Below are positions 7,802 through 16,772 of a DNA stretch of 40,935 nucleotides, piece by piece. The notes beneath the pieces are model-generated. The model was given only the letters and a program-made list of their open reading frames with translations. It did no database searches and was not told the DNA's origin. The stretch is from assembly GCF_001544355.1 (NCBI RefSeq), contig NZ_BCQI01000027.1:1-40935 (forward strand), written 5' to 3'. Origin of the DNA: Alicyclobacillus acidiphilus NBRC 100859. GTDB lineage: Bacteria > Bacillota > Bacilli > Alicyclobacillales > Alicyclobacillaceae. The stretch's first letter is position 1; every line of letters starts with the position of its first letter. The position numbers were made by a program, and so were the translations under genes.

Positions 7802-8026
7802 TCACTCTAATCCCGCAAACGAGCCGAAGAACTCATAATGCCGTCTTTCGGCTGGCACGCCCCACTTTTTCAGCGCTTGATTGACCGCCTTCATAAACGG
7901 GATCGGACCACAAAAATAGAAATCAGCTTGGTTGTCGCCCACCACCTGTTCAATCCACTCTCCAGTGATGAAATCTGCCTGGTCAAAATTTTTCGCTTCC
8001 CGGTCCTCGATCTGGCGAGGAAGCAT
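7802..8026 (-). pseudogene. C-terminal stub of a flavohaemoprotein (NO dioxygenase, Hmp)
   Basis: The 74 aa frame matches only the end of Hmp-type flavohaemoproteins. It has the NAD-binding block ADFYFCGPIPFMKAV, then ALKKWGVP-E and the closing HYEFFG motif. The globin and FAD domains (about 330 residues) are absent. Upstream the frame meets a stop near 8070, and the recombinase remnant begins on the other strand. Intact Hmp converts NO to nitrate; this piece has no haem or FAD site and should be inactive. It was probably cut during insertion or deletion linked to the adjacent recombinase. Confidence 0.75.
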
Positions 8027-8083
8027 AGAACCTACGTTCCATGGCTCAATACGACGTTTCTGTTCGCCTCGTCATCATACACG

Positions 8084-8986
8084 ATGAGGACGACCCATGA
8101 AACGACGCCACGATTCGCTCACGAAATGTTCGAGGATTTCACCGCGTACCTTGAATCACAGAACTACTCCCCTGCGACGGTGACTGCCTACCGTTCGGAC
8201 TTCCGTCTGTTCCACAAGTTTCTCAAGGATCAAGACGTCTTGGAATTGACCGAAATCGATTCATCATTGATGCGCCTGTACCCTCGTTGGCTACATCGTT
8301 CAGGACTGAAGCGAACCAATTCAGCCCGGCGCATCAACTCCCTATGAGCATTCTTCAATGGCTGTGCGACGAAGAACTGATCGACAGTAACCCCATGAGC
8401 CGAATCAAAGTTCCACGACAGGACAAAAAACTACCGACGTACTTTCGACCTGACGAGCTGTCCCGATTTCTCAGCGCCCCCACTCTCAATCATCCGCTGG
8501 ACAAGGCAGTAATTACCTGCTGGTCAATACAGGTCTGCGACGTCAAGAGGTTATCAACCTCACCTTGCAGGACATAGACCTCACGAGCCGTATTCTGAAC
8601 GTGCGCCACGGTAAGGGGGCAAGGATCGCGTCATTCCGCTGAACGACATCGTCGTATCGGCGTTACTCGAATATCTCAAGGTACACCCCGATACAGACAG
8701 CGACGCGCTATTTATCGGGATGAGAAGTGCACGAGTACCAATCGGCGTTCAATACATGCACCGACTATTCCATCGCTGCCTCGATGAATCAGGCATTCGT
8801 CGTAGCGGTCTGACCCTTCACAAGTTACGCCATACTTTCGCGACACGGCTACTGGAACGGGGTGCCGATTTGCGGACATTGCAAGAGCTGCTTGGTCATG
8901 ACGATTTGAACACGACCCAGATATACGCTCATGCAAGCCGAGAGCGCCTGACCGAGGCGGTGCGTCTGCTTGAGGAGGGCGAATGA
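8084..8986 (+). pseudogene. tyrosine recombinase/integrase (XerC/D-like), broken by frameshifts
   Basis: Joining three frames rebuilds an integrase of about 300 aa. The N-terminal SAM-like domain starts MFEDFTAYLESQNYSPATV. The catalytic residues are all present: Arg in TGLRRQE, Lys in GKG-KDR, HKLRH, His in LLGHDDL and Tyr in QIYAH. Damage consists of a TGA at 8345-8347 and three apparent one-base deletions, near 8358, at 8517/8518 and in a G run near 8615. With all catalytic residues retained, decay is recent, or some deletions are sequencing errors; the in-frame TGA argues for real decay. The TGA ending the gene (8984-8986) is followed at once by a small ORF. Confidence 0.9.
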
Positions 8987-8987
8987 T

Positions 8988-9179
8988 ATGTTCATCGTGA
9001 CCTGCACGAATTGTGGCGCTACACGAGAATGGACGACTGGCGTTCTCGTCGGACAAGCACGAATCCAAGTGGCTGGGTTCAGCGTGTATGGACGATGTGG
9101 GCAGGTTGTCACCGAAGAGGAAGGCACCGTGCTGAGAGAGTTCGTTGTGCCGCTGGATGATGGCCAAATAGATGAGTGA
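8988..9179 (+). CDS. small Cys-containing protein downstream of the recombinase
   Basis: The 63 aa product starts at ATG 8988, one base past the recombinase stop, with GAGGAGGG 8 bases upstream inside the recombinase end. This spacing suggests coupled translation. A CTNC motif near the N-terminus and a third Cys (GRCG, about residue 36) could form an incomplete zinc site; the middle is beta-like and the tail acidic. I do not recognise the family. Its link to the recombinase suggests it belongs to the mobile element. Confidence 0.5.
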   Translation: MFIVTCTNCGATREWTTGVLVGQARIQVAGFSVYGRCGQVVTEEEGTVLREFVVPLDDGQIDE

Positions 9180-9593
9180 CGAAAGACATGTCACTCGGGA
9201 TTCAATATCGTCGCGGGGTCTGTTGGTGAACGGGTGTTCGCCGCACTCGCTTCCGTCGCTGAAACCGCAACATCATCACCAGACATTATCCATTCAGCAG
9301 CACCAGCCGTCATTCCACCCCATCAACATAGACGTGCGACCTCAGGACCCACCGTGGACGAACTCAGACATTCGCAACGTCCAGTAATACCTCGAATTCT
9401 CTAAATGCGACAATGATCCTTCCGATCCGACGTGATCGTGGGGGCGTTTTTCTTGATTGGTGAAACATCAGTTGGCACAGTCGAGTAGACAGGTTATGTC
9501 CAGCGTGCTTATGGTACACTTGGGTTATTCAGGTAAAGGACAGTTCAAGTGAAGATGCAGCTTTGATTTAGAAAAAGGAGGTGAGAGACTAAC
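9180..9593. other. accessory stretch without a convincing gene
   Basis: No intact gene is supported. One plus-strand frame from about 9195 to 9404 is open and Ala-rich but lacks a start codon, so it may be a coding remnant. A strong ribosome-binding-like sequence (AAAAAGGAGGTGAGAGA) lies near 9574-9590. The nearest ATG is 16 bases on and opens only a short frame running through the direct repeats. Confidence 0.4.
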
Positions 9594-9700
9594 CGAACAT
9601 ATGTCCGGGGAATCTTACGCGATGATTTTGAGGAAATCAAAACCGATGTTTTTGGGGAAATCAACCCGATTTTTTTGAGGAATTAAATCCGATGTTGACA
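9594..9700. repeat. 23-24 bp tandem direct repeats
   Basis: Units begin with CGAT(G) at 9620, 9644, 9667 and 9690 (spacings 24, 23, 23) and contain a TTTTGAGGAAATCAAAA-like core. A more diverged unit precedes them from 9594. Each core is partly self-complementary (TTTTGA/TCAAAA). The spacing is about two helical turns, as in iterons or operator arrays. The repeats lie just before the phage-like gene. Confidence 0.7.
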
Positions 9701-9735
9701 GCTCACGACGTATCAAACGCAATAATCGCTCAATC

Positions 9736-10254
9736 ATGCCCGATGTTGCCGCCACGCTTCAGATATTGGACAACCAAATTCTACTGGACCGTACCTTACC
9801 TTCTGACCTAGACAGCTTGCCTCGCGATCCCAGCCACCCCGTCTACATCGACGTACGAGGCGGCAGAAACCCAGCAACCAAAGGTAGAAACGCACGATTT
9901 CGGCTTGCTGTGTCGCCCGGTTGGCAGGCGGAATTTCGAATTCTGTGGGAAGCCTCTCTCATCAATCGCGAGACTATGGAGTCTGTGTGTCGCGACGCAG
10001 GGTTGCTTGTCGGTATCGCTGACGGTCGCATGATGGGCTTCGGTAGATTTGAGATTGTCTCATTTGAGTCGAGAGTGCCTAGGAAACGTCCACCACGGGA
10101 CGTATGGAAAGAACTTCGATACATCGTCTGGAATCGCGATCAACAGCGATCGGACACAGCCAGCACGAAGCCGACGGACATCGGCGTTCCCATCCAGAAC
10201 TCGAAGTGCTATAGTTTCATCGAGGCAAGACCGAACACGTCAAAAAGGTCGTAG
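9736..10254 (+). CDS. phage-like conserved protein of unknown function, probably N-terminally truncated
   Basis: The 172 aa frame contains VYIDVRGGRNPATKGRNARFRLAVSPGW, then ILWEASLINRE-ME-VCRDAGLLVGIADGR and GFGRFEIVSFE. I associate this pattern with a longer phage or integrative-element protein family of unknown role. In that family about 100 residues normally precede the conserved block. Here the ATG at 9736 has no ribosome-binding site and the repeats lie just upstream, so the N-terminus is probably lost. The last 50 residues look unrelated and could follow a frameshift. It has no visible partners except the broken recombinase 750 bases away. Confidence 0.5.
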   Translation: MPDVAATLQILDNQILLDRTLPSDLDSLPRDPSHPVYIDVRGGRNPATKGRNARFRLAVSPGWQAEFRILWEASLINRETMESVCRDAGLLVGIADGRMMGFGRFEIVSFESRVPRKRPPRDVWKELRYIVWNRDQQRSDTASTKPTDIGVPIQNSKCYSFIEARPNTSKRS

Positions 10255-10433
10255 ATAGCAGACGTTCTATACTCGCTTCAGGCATAAATCTTCGACGAAG
10301 CCCGACACGACGCTGATTTAAGGGAATACTCCAAGTTATAAAATCGGGATTTTCCAGGAGATTCGCACCAGTCGAAATCAACAAGGACTGGGTCGCTTTA
10401 GATCCCCCCACCGTATGCCATTACAAAAACAAC

Positions 10434-10480
10434 CCAAAAACCGCGCCTCCGCTGGGTTCTGCGCCCAACGAAAACGCGGT
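10434..10480 (-). terminator. intrinsic terminator of rnpB
   Basis: On the minus strand AACCGCG (10480-10474) pairs with CGCGGTT (10444-10438), with an inner TGGG/CCCA hairpin, followed by a T run. It begins about 24 bases past the predicted 3' end of the RNase P RNA. Confidence 0.7.
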
Positions 10481-10503
10481 TCATACAAGGGTATGTAGCC
10501 GTC

Positions 10504-10927
10504 GAAGAAGCAAGCCTGTAAGCCGAGTTCTGTGCTCCTGTGCTGCAAACGGTATCGATGGACACGCGTACGCCCCTGTGATACCTCGCACGTTGGAGTA
10601 GCAATCATCTATCTAGGCTGACTGTTGCCAGCCAGCTCAAGCGACCAACCCGAGTGCGTGGCGGGCAACCACATCTGCACTCCTATCCGGTCTTGCTCCA
10701 GGTGGGGTTTACCTAGCCAGCCCGTCTCCGGGCTGCTGGTGCGCTCTTACCGCACCGTTGCATCCTTGCCTGTGTTCCGAAGAACCATCGGCGGTCTACA
10801 TTTCTGTGGCACTATCCCTAAGATCGCTCTCGCCGGACGTTATCCGGCACCCTGCCCTGCGGAGCTCGGACTTTCCTCCCGTGCGGCCTTTCGGCACTGC
10901 ACCGGCGATTGCCCAGCTTACTTCTTC
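10504..10927 (-). ncRNA. rnpB: RNase P RNA, type A architecture
   Basis: This is the catalytic RNA that trims tRNA 5' leaders. The minus strand carries the 5' hallmark GGGAGGAAAGTCC followed by the GGGCAGGGTGCC-type segment, GCCGATGG, GGTGCGGTAAGAGCGCACC, GGTAAACCCCACC, then AGATAGATGATTG and the 3' hallmark ACAGAACTCGGCTTAC. The ends were set by the P1 helix: GAAGAAGTAAGC at the 5' end pairs with GCTTGCTTCTTC at the 3' end with one wobble. The length is about 424 bases. These segments match the type A (E. coli-like) RNA rather than the type B RNA of Bacillus. Its own promoter and terminator flank it. Confidence 0.95.
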
Positions 10928-10943
10928 GCGAGAAACATTACAT

Positions 10944-10972
10944 AGTATACGCCGGACCGCGACCTTTGACAA
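10944..10972 (-). promoter_or_regulatory. sigma-A-type promoter of rnpB
   Basis: The minus strand has TTGTCA (10972-10967) and TATACT (10949-10944) with a 17-base spacer. The expected start, about 10937, lies roughly ten bases before the mature 5' end. Confidence 0.85.
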
Positions 10973-11118
10973 TTGGCCGCAGTATTTACCATTGCGCTCA
11001 ACATCTGTCCATCACTCGAGTCGATCCGCACAGGATCGGCACGTCGGCGCCACGGCCGCAGCATCCGCCACAACCACACGCCGCCAACGCTGCCGCTCAT
11101 GCCCTCGCCGCGGTCGGC

Positions 11119-12234
11119 TTACAGCCACCGCCACGGATCGGTCGATCCCGGCGCGGCCGCGACGTCCACGCTGTCGCCGAGGCGCTCCTGCAGCTTGGCG
11201 GCGATCACGTTGCATACGGGCTCCTCCATGGCTGCGTGCGGCACGTCGATCACGGCGATACCATCCTGCACCGCGTCCGCCACATCGTGGTGCGACGCGT
11301 CGGCGGTCACCATCGCGTGGGCGCCTTTGCGGCGTGCCGTGTCGATCCAGCCGCTGCCCGAACCGCCGAGCACTGCGGTGGTTTCGATCACGGCTGCGGG
11401 ATCGCCGGCGTAGCGAATGTGCGGGAGGCCGAAGGCGGTGCGAGCGTGATCAGCGAATTCGCGCAGCGACATGGGCGACGGGAGTTTGCCGATCCGGCCG
11501 ATGCCATACTGTTCGCCGGGCAACTGCAATGGGATGATGTCGTAGGCGATCTCTTCATAGGGATGAACTGCCCTCATCGCGGCGAGAACGCCTTGGAGCA
11601 ACGGCTCTGGGACGACTGTTTCGAGGCGCGCCTCGGCGACATGCTCCAATTGGCCAGGCTTGCCGATAAACGGGTTCGTTCCCTGCGACGGGAGAAATGT
11701 TCCGCGGCCCGTCGTGGCGAATGTGCAGTGCGAATAGTTGCCGATGTGACCAGCGCCAGCGTTGCCGATGGCGTCGCGCAAAATGTCGACCTGGGCCAAC
11801 GGCACGTAGACCACGAGTTTCAGAAGCGGTGTGGTATACGTGACATCGAGCGGCTCGACCTCGGACAGGGCGAGGCGTTGCGCGATCACGTCGTTCACGC
11901 CGCCGCGAGCGATGTCGAGGTTCGTGTGCGCGCTGTAGACCACCATCCCCTTGGCAATCAGTTTGGCGATGGCGCGGTGGCGGACCTGGCTGTAATCGAT
12001 CCGTTGGAGCGGATGATAGAGCAGGGCGTGATGCGTGATCAACATGTCGACATCCGCGTCGACGGCGCGATCGACAATCTCCGGCGTCGCCTCGAGCGCG
12101 ACCCAAACGCGGCGGACTGGCCTGGTCACGTCGCCGATTTGCAGTCCAATCTTATCGTTGGGCAACGCCAGATGAGGGGGAGCGAGATCGTCCATATAGC
12201 GGATGACGTCGACTGCGCGTAACACTTCACTCAT
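11119..12234 (-). CDS. Nif3-like dinuclear metal centre protein (YqfO family)
   Basis: The 371 aa protein matches the length of B. subtilis YqfO (about 373). Metal-ligand motifs of the Nif3 fold are visible: ITHHALLYHPL and VYSAHTNLD in the N-terminal half, and ADASHHDV near the C-terminus. A PII/CutA-like insert lies between, about residues 125-235. Family members form toroidal hexamers with two metals per subunit; they are often labelled GTP cyclohydrolase 1 type 2 homologues, but the real role is unsettled. The start is ATG at 12234, with AAAGGAG upstream. It overlaps the end of trmK by 8 bases, so the two are translationally linked, as in Bacillus. Confidence 0.93.
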   Translation of the reverse strand: MSEVLRAVDVIRYMDDLAPPHLALPNDKIGLQIGDVTRPVRRVWVALEATPEIVDRAVDADVDMLITHHALLYHPLQRIDYSQVRHRAIAKLIAKGMVVYSAHTNLDIARGGVNDVIAQRLALSEVEPLDVTYTTPLLKLVVYVPLAQVDILRDAIGNAGAGHIGNYSHCTFATTGRGTFLPSQGTNPFIGKPGQLEHVAEARLETVVPEPLLQGVLAAMRAVHPYEEIAYDIIPLQLPGEQYGIGRIGKLPSPMSLREFADHARTAFGLPHIRYAGDPAAVIETTAVLGGSGSGWIDTARRKGAHAMVTADASHHDVADAVQDGIAVIDVPHAAMEEPVCNVIAAKLQERLGDSVDVAAAPGSTDPWRWL

Positions 12235-13003
12235 ATTCGACTTCTCCTTTCCCGAGCCAAGCGCTGAGAATCGCAATGTCACGTTCGAGCGACTGGCGGC
12301 GATTCGCGGAGGCCGGACGATCACTCTGCCGCAAAGCCCCGACAATCCTGCTCAGGGATTCCACCTCTCGCGCAACCCTCCGCCGCATGAGCGGTGTCGG
12401 GTTGGCCAACAGCGTGGGACCATAGACGAATTGCAGACGCCGACATTCGCTCACGCTCATGGCCGCGTCCAATGCCGTCAAGAAGGGCGCAGTCTCCGCG
12501 TAAATGCGATCCTTGCCGTCTCCTGGCTCGACCGCAATCACTTCGTACAGCTTGTCCTCTTCGGCCACGGTCGCTTCGTGGATAATGTGAAAATCGAGAT
12601 CGTACAACGCTTCCCGCAGCACGTGGCCAGCGTTCATCGGTTGAAACACGAGCCGCCGCGCACTCCTTGCGATATCGATGGACTGTGTGACCATTTGCAT
12701 GTGGACGTGTCCGCCGATCCCGGCGGATACGATAACGTCTGCTTCTCCATATTGGAGCGTGCGCAGGCCGTCGCCGAGCCGAAGGTCAATCTGGCCGATC
12801 AATCCGTACGCGTTGACGTTGTCGGCCGCGCGGGCTAACGGACCTTCGTTGATATCCGATGCGATGGCGCGGGCCGCGAGTTTGGATGTGACGGCATAGA
12901 TTGGCAAAAGCGCGTGGTCTGTGCCGAGATCGGCCAAGGTGTCGCAGGGAAGCGCGAAATCGGCGATTTGTTGCATTCGGTTGGACAGCGATAGTTCAGG
13001 CAT
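12227..13003 (-). CDS. trmK: tRNA (adenine(22)-N1)-methyltransferase TrmK
   Basis: This enzyme methylates N1 of adenine 22 in tRNA using S-adenosylmethionine. The 258 aa protein is slightly longer than usual. The SAM-binding motif is ADLGTDHALLPIY (about residues 24-36), followed by the acidic IASDINEGPL loop and the catalytic-region SAGIGG. A helical C-terminal region (about 180-258) resembles the coiled tRNA-binding part of the family. The start is ATG at 13003; its ribosome-binding site is weak (GAGTGGA). It lies between ydcF and the nif3-like gene, with which it overlaps. Confidence 0.93.
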   Translation of the reverse strand: MPELSLSNRMQQIADFALPCDTLADLGTDHALLPIYAVTSKLAARAIASDINEGPLARAADNVNAYGLIGQIDLRLGDGLRTLQYGEADVIVSAGIGGHVHMQMVTQSIDIARSARRLVFQPMNAGHVLREALYDLDFHIIHEATVAEEDKLYEVIAVEPGDGKDRIYAETAPFLTALDAAMSVSECRRLQFVYGPTLLANPTPLMRRRVAREVESLSRIVGALRQSDRPASANRRQSLERDIAILSAWLGKGEVEYE

Positions 13004-13022
13004 AATTCCACTCTTTCGTTGA

Positions 13023-13625
13023 CTAAGCGTTCCAGAACGGGGCTTCCCGCCCCTTTAAAGTATATTGAATATGCGCAAAAACCTCACGCCTTGCGGCCTT
13101 AAATTCTCGTCGGGTCGAATAGGCCGCGCAGCCGCTCACCCGCATGCCAAGCGTCTGCGCGACGGCCAGCGCCCGGGGCAAGTGGTAATCCGATGTGATG
13201 ATGACGGCTGTTCCGTATCCAAAGCGCTTCATTAAAACGTGACTGTTTTTCAAATTTTCCCACGTGTTGGTGGACCAGTCGTCTTCGTGTACGTGTTCGG
13301 GAGGCACGCCGTTCAACATCAAAAAACGCTTCATGGACGACGATTCGGACACACTTTCGTCAACCCCGCGTCCACCACTCACGATAAAAGCTCGTATGAT
13401 GCCGAGTCGATACAGATGCAATCCCACTTTCAATCGTGCCAGCAGCGGGCGACTCGGATTGTAGCCGTCTGTATAGGCGCCAAGAACGATACCGACGTCG
13501 CTTGGTATGGGGCGTTCTCTTCGGCCGTCGATGCGCAGTCGTTGCGCAAAACGGCGAACAAACATGGATGTTCCCATGCATGTGACAATCACAGCGATGA
13601 TCAGTACGACTATCCATTTCAGCAA
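13023..13625 (-). CDS. YdcF-family protein (DUF218, SanA/ElyC-like)
   Basis: One N-terminal membrane segment (about residues 4-24) is followed by a DUF218 domain. The core reads SDVGIVLGA, then SRPLLARLKVGLHLYRLG, IVSGGRG, E-S-S-S-M-KRFL-LNGVP and TWENLKNS, closing with IITSDYHLPRA. Related proteins affect envelope or vancomycin tolerance in E. coli; the exact reaction is not established. The start is uncertain. TTG at 13625 is preferred because GGTGA lies 7 bases upstream; GTG at 13667 adds 14 residues but lacks a proper site. It is just upstream of trmK. Confidence 0.85.
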   Translation of the reverse strand: MLKWIVVLIIAVIVTCMGTSMFVRRFAQRLRIDGRRERPIPSDVGIVLGAYTDGYNPSRPLLARLKVGLHLYRLGIIRAFIVSGGRGVDESVSESSSMKRFLMLNGVPPEHVHEDDWSTNTWENLKNSHVLMKRFGYGTAVIITSDYHLPRALAVAQTLGMRVSGCAAYSTRREFKAARREVFAHIQYTLKGREAPFWNA

Positions 13626-13730
13626 AGTCTGGTCACCCACCCTTGATGGGTACGTCTGAAGGAGCACCCCACTTAACGATACGCACTGATTTACCGTGGT
13701 AGACCGAAGTAGGTTTCGGGCCGAGATAAA

Positions 13731-13778
13731 GAAAAAGGGCCATCAGCGACAGCCTCCAACGGCTTGCGGACAGCCCTT
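13731..13778 (-). terminator. intrinsic terminator after rpoD
   Basis: On the minus strand AAGGGC pairs with GCCCTT around an inner structured loop, followed by TTTTTC. It begins about 32 bases after the rpoD stop and separates rpoD from ydcF. Confidence 0.7.
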
Positions 13779-13809
13779 ATGATACGGCGACACAACAAAG
13801 CAAGAGCGC

Positions 13810-14928
13810 TTATTCCAAGAAATCTTTCAGCCGCTTGCTTCGGCTCGGATGTCTGAGTTTGCGCAAGGCCTTTGCTTCAATTTGCCGGATGCGCTCGCGC
13901 GTCACTCCGAAAACCTTTCCAACCTCTTCAAGCGTTCGCGTACGTCCGTCGTCGAGCCCAAAACGCAATCTCAATACATTCTCCTCGCGCTCGGTCAACG
14001 TGTCGAGAACGTCCTCCAACTGCTCTTTCAACAACTCGTACGCTGCTGCGTCAGCCGGAGCCGGAGCCTCGTCGTCCGGAATGAAATCGCCGAGGTGCGA
14101 ATCATCCTCTTCGCCGATAGGCGTCTCCAACGAGACAGGCTCCTGCGCAATCTTCTGGATCTCACGCACTTTGTCTGGCGTCAAATCCATCTCTTCCGCA
14201 ATCTCCTCGGCGGTCGGTTCGCGTCCGAGTTCCTGCAGCAATTGACGGGAAACCCGGATCAATTTGTTGATGGTTTCCACCATGTGAACCGGAATGCGGA
14301 TGGTTCGCGCCTGATCCGCAATGGCCCGAGTAATCGCCTGGCGGATCCACCAGGTCGCGTAGGTGCTGAATTTATATCCTTTGCGGTAATCAAACTTCTC
14401 GACCGCTTTAATCAGACCCAGATTGCCCTCTTGAATGAGATCGAGGAACAGCATACCGCGTCCGACATAACGCTTCGCGATGCTCACGACAAGTCGCAGA
14501 TTCGCTTCCGCCAATCTCCGTTTTGCTTCCTCGTCGCCAGCTTCAATTCGCTTCGCGAGTTCAATCTCGTCCTGTGCGGAGAGAAGGGGAACGCGCCCAA
14601 TCTCCTTGAGATACATGCGAACCGGATCGGAAATCTTCACACCCGGCGGCATCGACAAATCGTTCAAGTCGTATTCTTCGTCGCCGGAATCGTCGGATCG
14701 GCTCGGTTCCTCGTCGCGTTCGTTGACCACATCGATGCCCTGTTCGGCAAGCTGTTCGAAGAAATCGTCCAACGCGTCGGTGTCTTGATCAAATGGCGCC
14801 AATCGATCCGTTATCTCTTCGTATGTCAAGGAGCCCTGCTTCTTGCCCATATCGATTAATTGTTGTTTCGCTGTTTGAAGGGTTAAACCTTGGTCATCCT
14901 CGCGGATTTCATCTTTCGCCTTCGTCAT
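13810..14928 (-). CDS. rpoD: primary sigma factor SigA/RpoD
   Basis: This is the housekeeping sigma factor that directs RNA polymerase to vegetative promoters. The 372 aa length is nearly that of B. subtilis SigA (371). An acidic region 1.1 leads to region 1.2 ([18 protein letters not shown]). Region 2 ([16 protein letters not shown] through [14 protein letters not shown]) contacts the -10. Region 3 follows, and region 4.2 ([20 protein letters not shown]) contacts the -35. The start is ATG at 14928 behind AAAGGAGGCGGGGA; an earlier ATG at 14961 overlaps the dnaG stop. It is co-transcribed with dnaG and ends at the terminator 13731-13778. Confidence 0.97.
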   Translation of the reverse strand: MTKAKDEIREDDQGLTLQTAKQQLIDMGKKQGSLTYEEITDRLAPFDQDTDALDDFFEQLAEQGIDVVNERDEEPSRSDDSGDEEYDLNDLSMPPGVKISDPVRMYLKEIGRVPLLSAQDEIELAKRIEAGDEEAKRRLAEANLRLVVSIAKRYVGRGMLFLDLIQEGNLGLIKAVEKFDYRKGYKFSTYATWWIRQAITRAIADQARTIRIPVHMVETINKLIRVSRQLLQELGREPTAEEIAEEMDLTPDKVREIQKIAQEPVSLETPIGEEDDSHLGDFIPDDEAPAPADAAAYELLKEQLEDVLDTLTEREENVLRLRFGLDDGRTRTLEEVGKVFGVTRERIRQIEAKALRKLRHPSRSKRLKDFLE

Positions 14929-14957
14929 AACGATCCCCGCCTCCTTTACCCCAAGGG

Positions 14958-16772
14958 TCATTCCGTTTGGTAAGCCCGGGGTTGCTTCAACGTTGCAATC
15001 TGGTCCTGAACTTGCTCCACTTGCAACTTTATCTGTCTAAACGCACCCTCGTCGCCCATCGCCTCTGCCTCGATCCACTGCCGAAGAAGTTGCCTGTGCA
15101 ACATCTCGAGCTGCTGCAATTCCAGCGCACGCATATAGTCGTCGAGCAATGCCGGAGTAAACTCAGGCACCTCATGAAAAAAGAGTGACGACGCCAAATG
15201 CGCGAGCGACTCGTCGTCTAGTTGGTCGACAAAAGCCGACGGCGATCCCTCCGGATTCGCCATCCGCCAGGCATACAGATTGGATAGCAGGGCTGTCTGC
15301 AAAGGTTCTGCGAGCTCCGTTAAACCTCGTTCCATCAGATACGTCGCAGCCTCCGCGTCAAATAAAACAGCTTGCAGCAAACTGATGCTCGCCTTTTGAT
15401 CCGCACGCATCAACGTCTGAGATTCTCGCTCCACCCGGCGAACGGACTTGTCTGCAAACCGTCGAGTAGATTGTTTCGAGAAAGCTCGAAGTTCTTCCTT
15501 CAATGTTTCGACAGACAAATTAAATTCCTGTGACAAATTTCTTAACTCGTATTCCTGTTCGACAGGCGTCGCTCTCGCGGCCAGTATCTGCAACGCTCGA
15601 CGCACAAACTCCGTGCGACCGACCGAACTGACCAACTGCGCGCCTTGCCGCAAATCTTCGAGCAGAAACTGCACGACGGACAGCGTCTGTCTGCTCAGCA
15701 ACCGCTCAAAAGCTTCCGCTCCATGGGCCCTGACATATTCGTCCGGGTCTTTCCCGTCGGGAATTCGTAAAACCAGTGGTTCGATGCCGGCCTCCAAAAG
15801 AATGTCGATGGCCCGAACGGTGGCCTTTCGTCCGGCTTCATCGCCATCATACGATATGATCACTCTGTCACAGTCGGTCTTCAGCAGGTGCGCCTGCTCC
15901 TCGGTGAGTGACGTTCCTAAAGTCGCTACGCCGTTCTCCACGCCCGCTTGATGAAGCGATATCACGTCCATGTAGCCCTCCAGCAGCAAAGCCGACTTCT
16001 GCTGCCGAATGAGCTTGCGAGCGCGATGGTAGTTATACAACAATCGACTCTTGTGGAAGAGCTCGTACTCGGGCGAATTCAGGTACTTCGGCTTGGCGTT
16101 GGCATCCATCGTGCGCCCGCCAAAGGCGATGACCTGCCCTTTTCGATCCATGATGGGAATCATCACGCGTCCACGGAAGCGATCGATCACGTCGTTTCCG
16201 ATTTCCACGGCCAATCCGCACTCAAGCAACTCCGATTCCGCAAACCCCTTGCGCTTCAAAAACTGCACAAGCATGTTCGACGACTTCGGAGCATATCCCA
16301 AGCGGTAATCAACCATGGTCGAGCGCGAAATTCCCCGACTCTGCAGATAATTCAGGGCTTGCACACCAGCGTCGGTATTCATTAAAATATGGTTGAACAC
16401 CTTAGCCGCCAGTTCATGCGCTTCTCGAAATCGATCCAGTTTCGGATTAGGGCCGGCCTGTGCGGAAGAATGGACTTCACCAGGCACAGGTATCCCTTGT
16501 CGTTCCGCAAGGAGAACAACGGCATCCACAAACGATATGCCTTCGATGTCCATGACAAAACGAAATACCGTTCCCCCAGCGCCACATCCGAAGCAATGGA
16601 ACATCTGTCGTTCAGGAGACACGGAAAATGAGGGTGTGCGTTCATTGTGAAACGGACACAGTCCCGTAAACGCACGGCCGCTCTTCCTCAGCTGAACATA
16701 GTCGCTAATCACTTCCACAATGTCGACCTGTTGGCGCAATGACTCTAGGAATGACTCGGGTACTTTACCCAT
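14958..16772 (-). CDS. dnaG: DNA primase DnaG
   Basis: DnaG makes the RNA primers for DNA replication and works with the DnaB/C helicase. The 604 aa protein begins with a CHC2 zinc-binding domain (C39, H42, C60, C63). A primase core with a TOPRIM fold follows ([13 protein letters not shown] then [14 protein letters not shown], about residues 255-335), where the acidic residues bind metal. The C-terminal helicase-binding part is from about 430. The start is ATG at 16772 with AGGTGAGG 5 bases upstream. It leads the dnaG-rpoD operon, behind a sigma-H-like promoter. Confidence 0.97.
   Translation of the reverse strand: MGKVPESFLESLRQQVDIVEVISDYVQLRKSGRAFTGLCPFHNERTPSFSVSPERQMFHCFGCGAGGTVFRFVMDIEGISFVDAVVLLAERQGIPVPGEVHSSAQAGPNPKLDRFREAHELAAKVFNHILMNTDAGVQALNYLQSRGISRSTMVDYRLGYAPKSSNMLVQFLKRKGFAESELLECGLAVEIGNDVIDRFRGRVMIPIMDRKGQVIAFGGRTMDANAKPKYLNSPEYELFHKSRLLYNYHRARKLIRQQKSALLLEGYMDVISLHQAGVENGVATLGTSLTEEQAHLLKTDCDRVIISYDGDEAGRKATVRAIDILLEAGIEPLVLRIPDGKDPDEYVRAHGAEAFERLLSRQTLSVVQFLLEDLRQGAQLVSSVGRTEFVRRALQILAARATPVEQEYELRNLSQEFNLSVETLKEELRAFSKQSTRRFADKSVRRVERESQTLMRADQKASISLLQAVLFDAEAATYLMERGLTELAEPLQTALLSNLYAWRMANPEGSPSAFVDQLDDESLAHLASSLFFHEVPEFTPALLDDYMRALELQQLEMLHRQLLRQWIEAEAMGDEGAFRQIKLQVEQVQDQIATLKQPRAYQTE

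Noticed and set aside
9172-9387. 71 aa plus-strand frame after the Cys-containing ORF
   Set aside because: No ribosome-binding site and no family pattern; a different frame in the same stretch looks more coding-like but lacks a start.
9594-9700. Direct repeats as a CRISPR array
   Set aside because: Units are contiguous with no unique spacers between them and no cas genes are near.
10918-11100. 60 aa minus-strand frame after nif3-like
   Set aside because: It runs through the rnpB promoter and into its 5' end, is Arg-rich and has no family match.
10909-12222. Long plus-strand frame (437 aa)
   Set aside because: It is antisense to nif3-like and rnpB, Arg/His-rich with no recognisable domain. 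The GC-rich third codon positions of the minus-strand genes create such frames.
13849-14859. Plus-strand frame (336 aa) over rpoD
   Set aside because: It is antisense to a sigma factor with full motif support.
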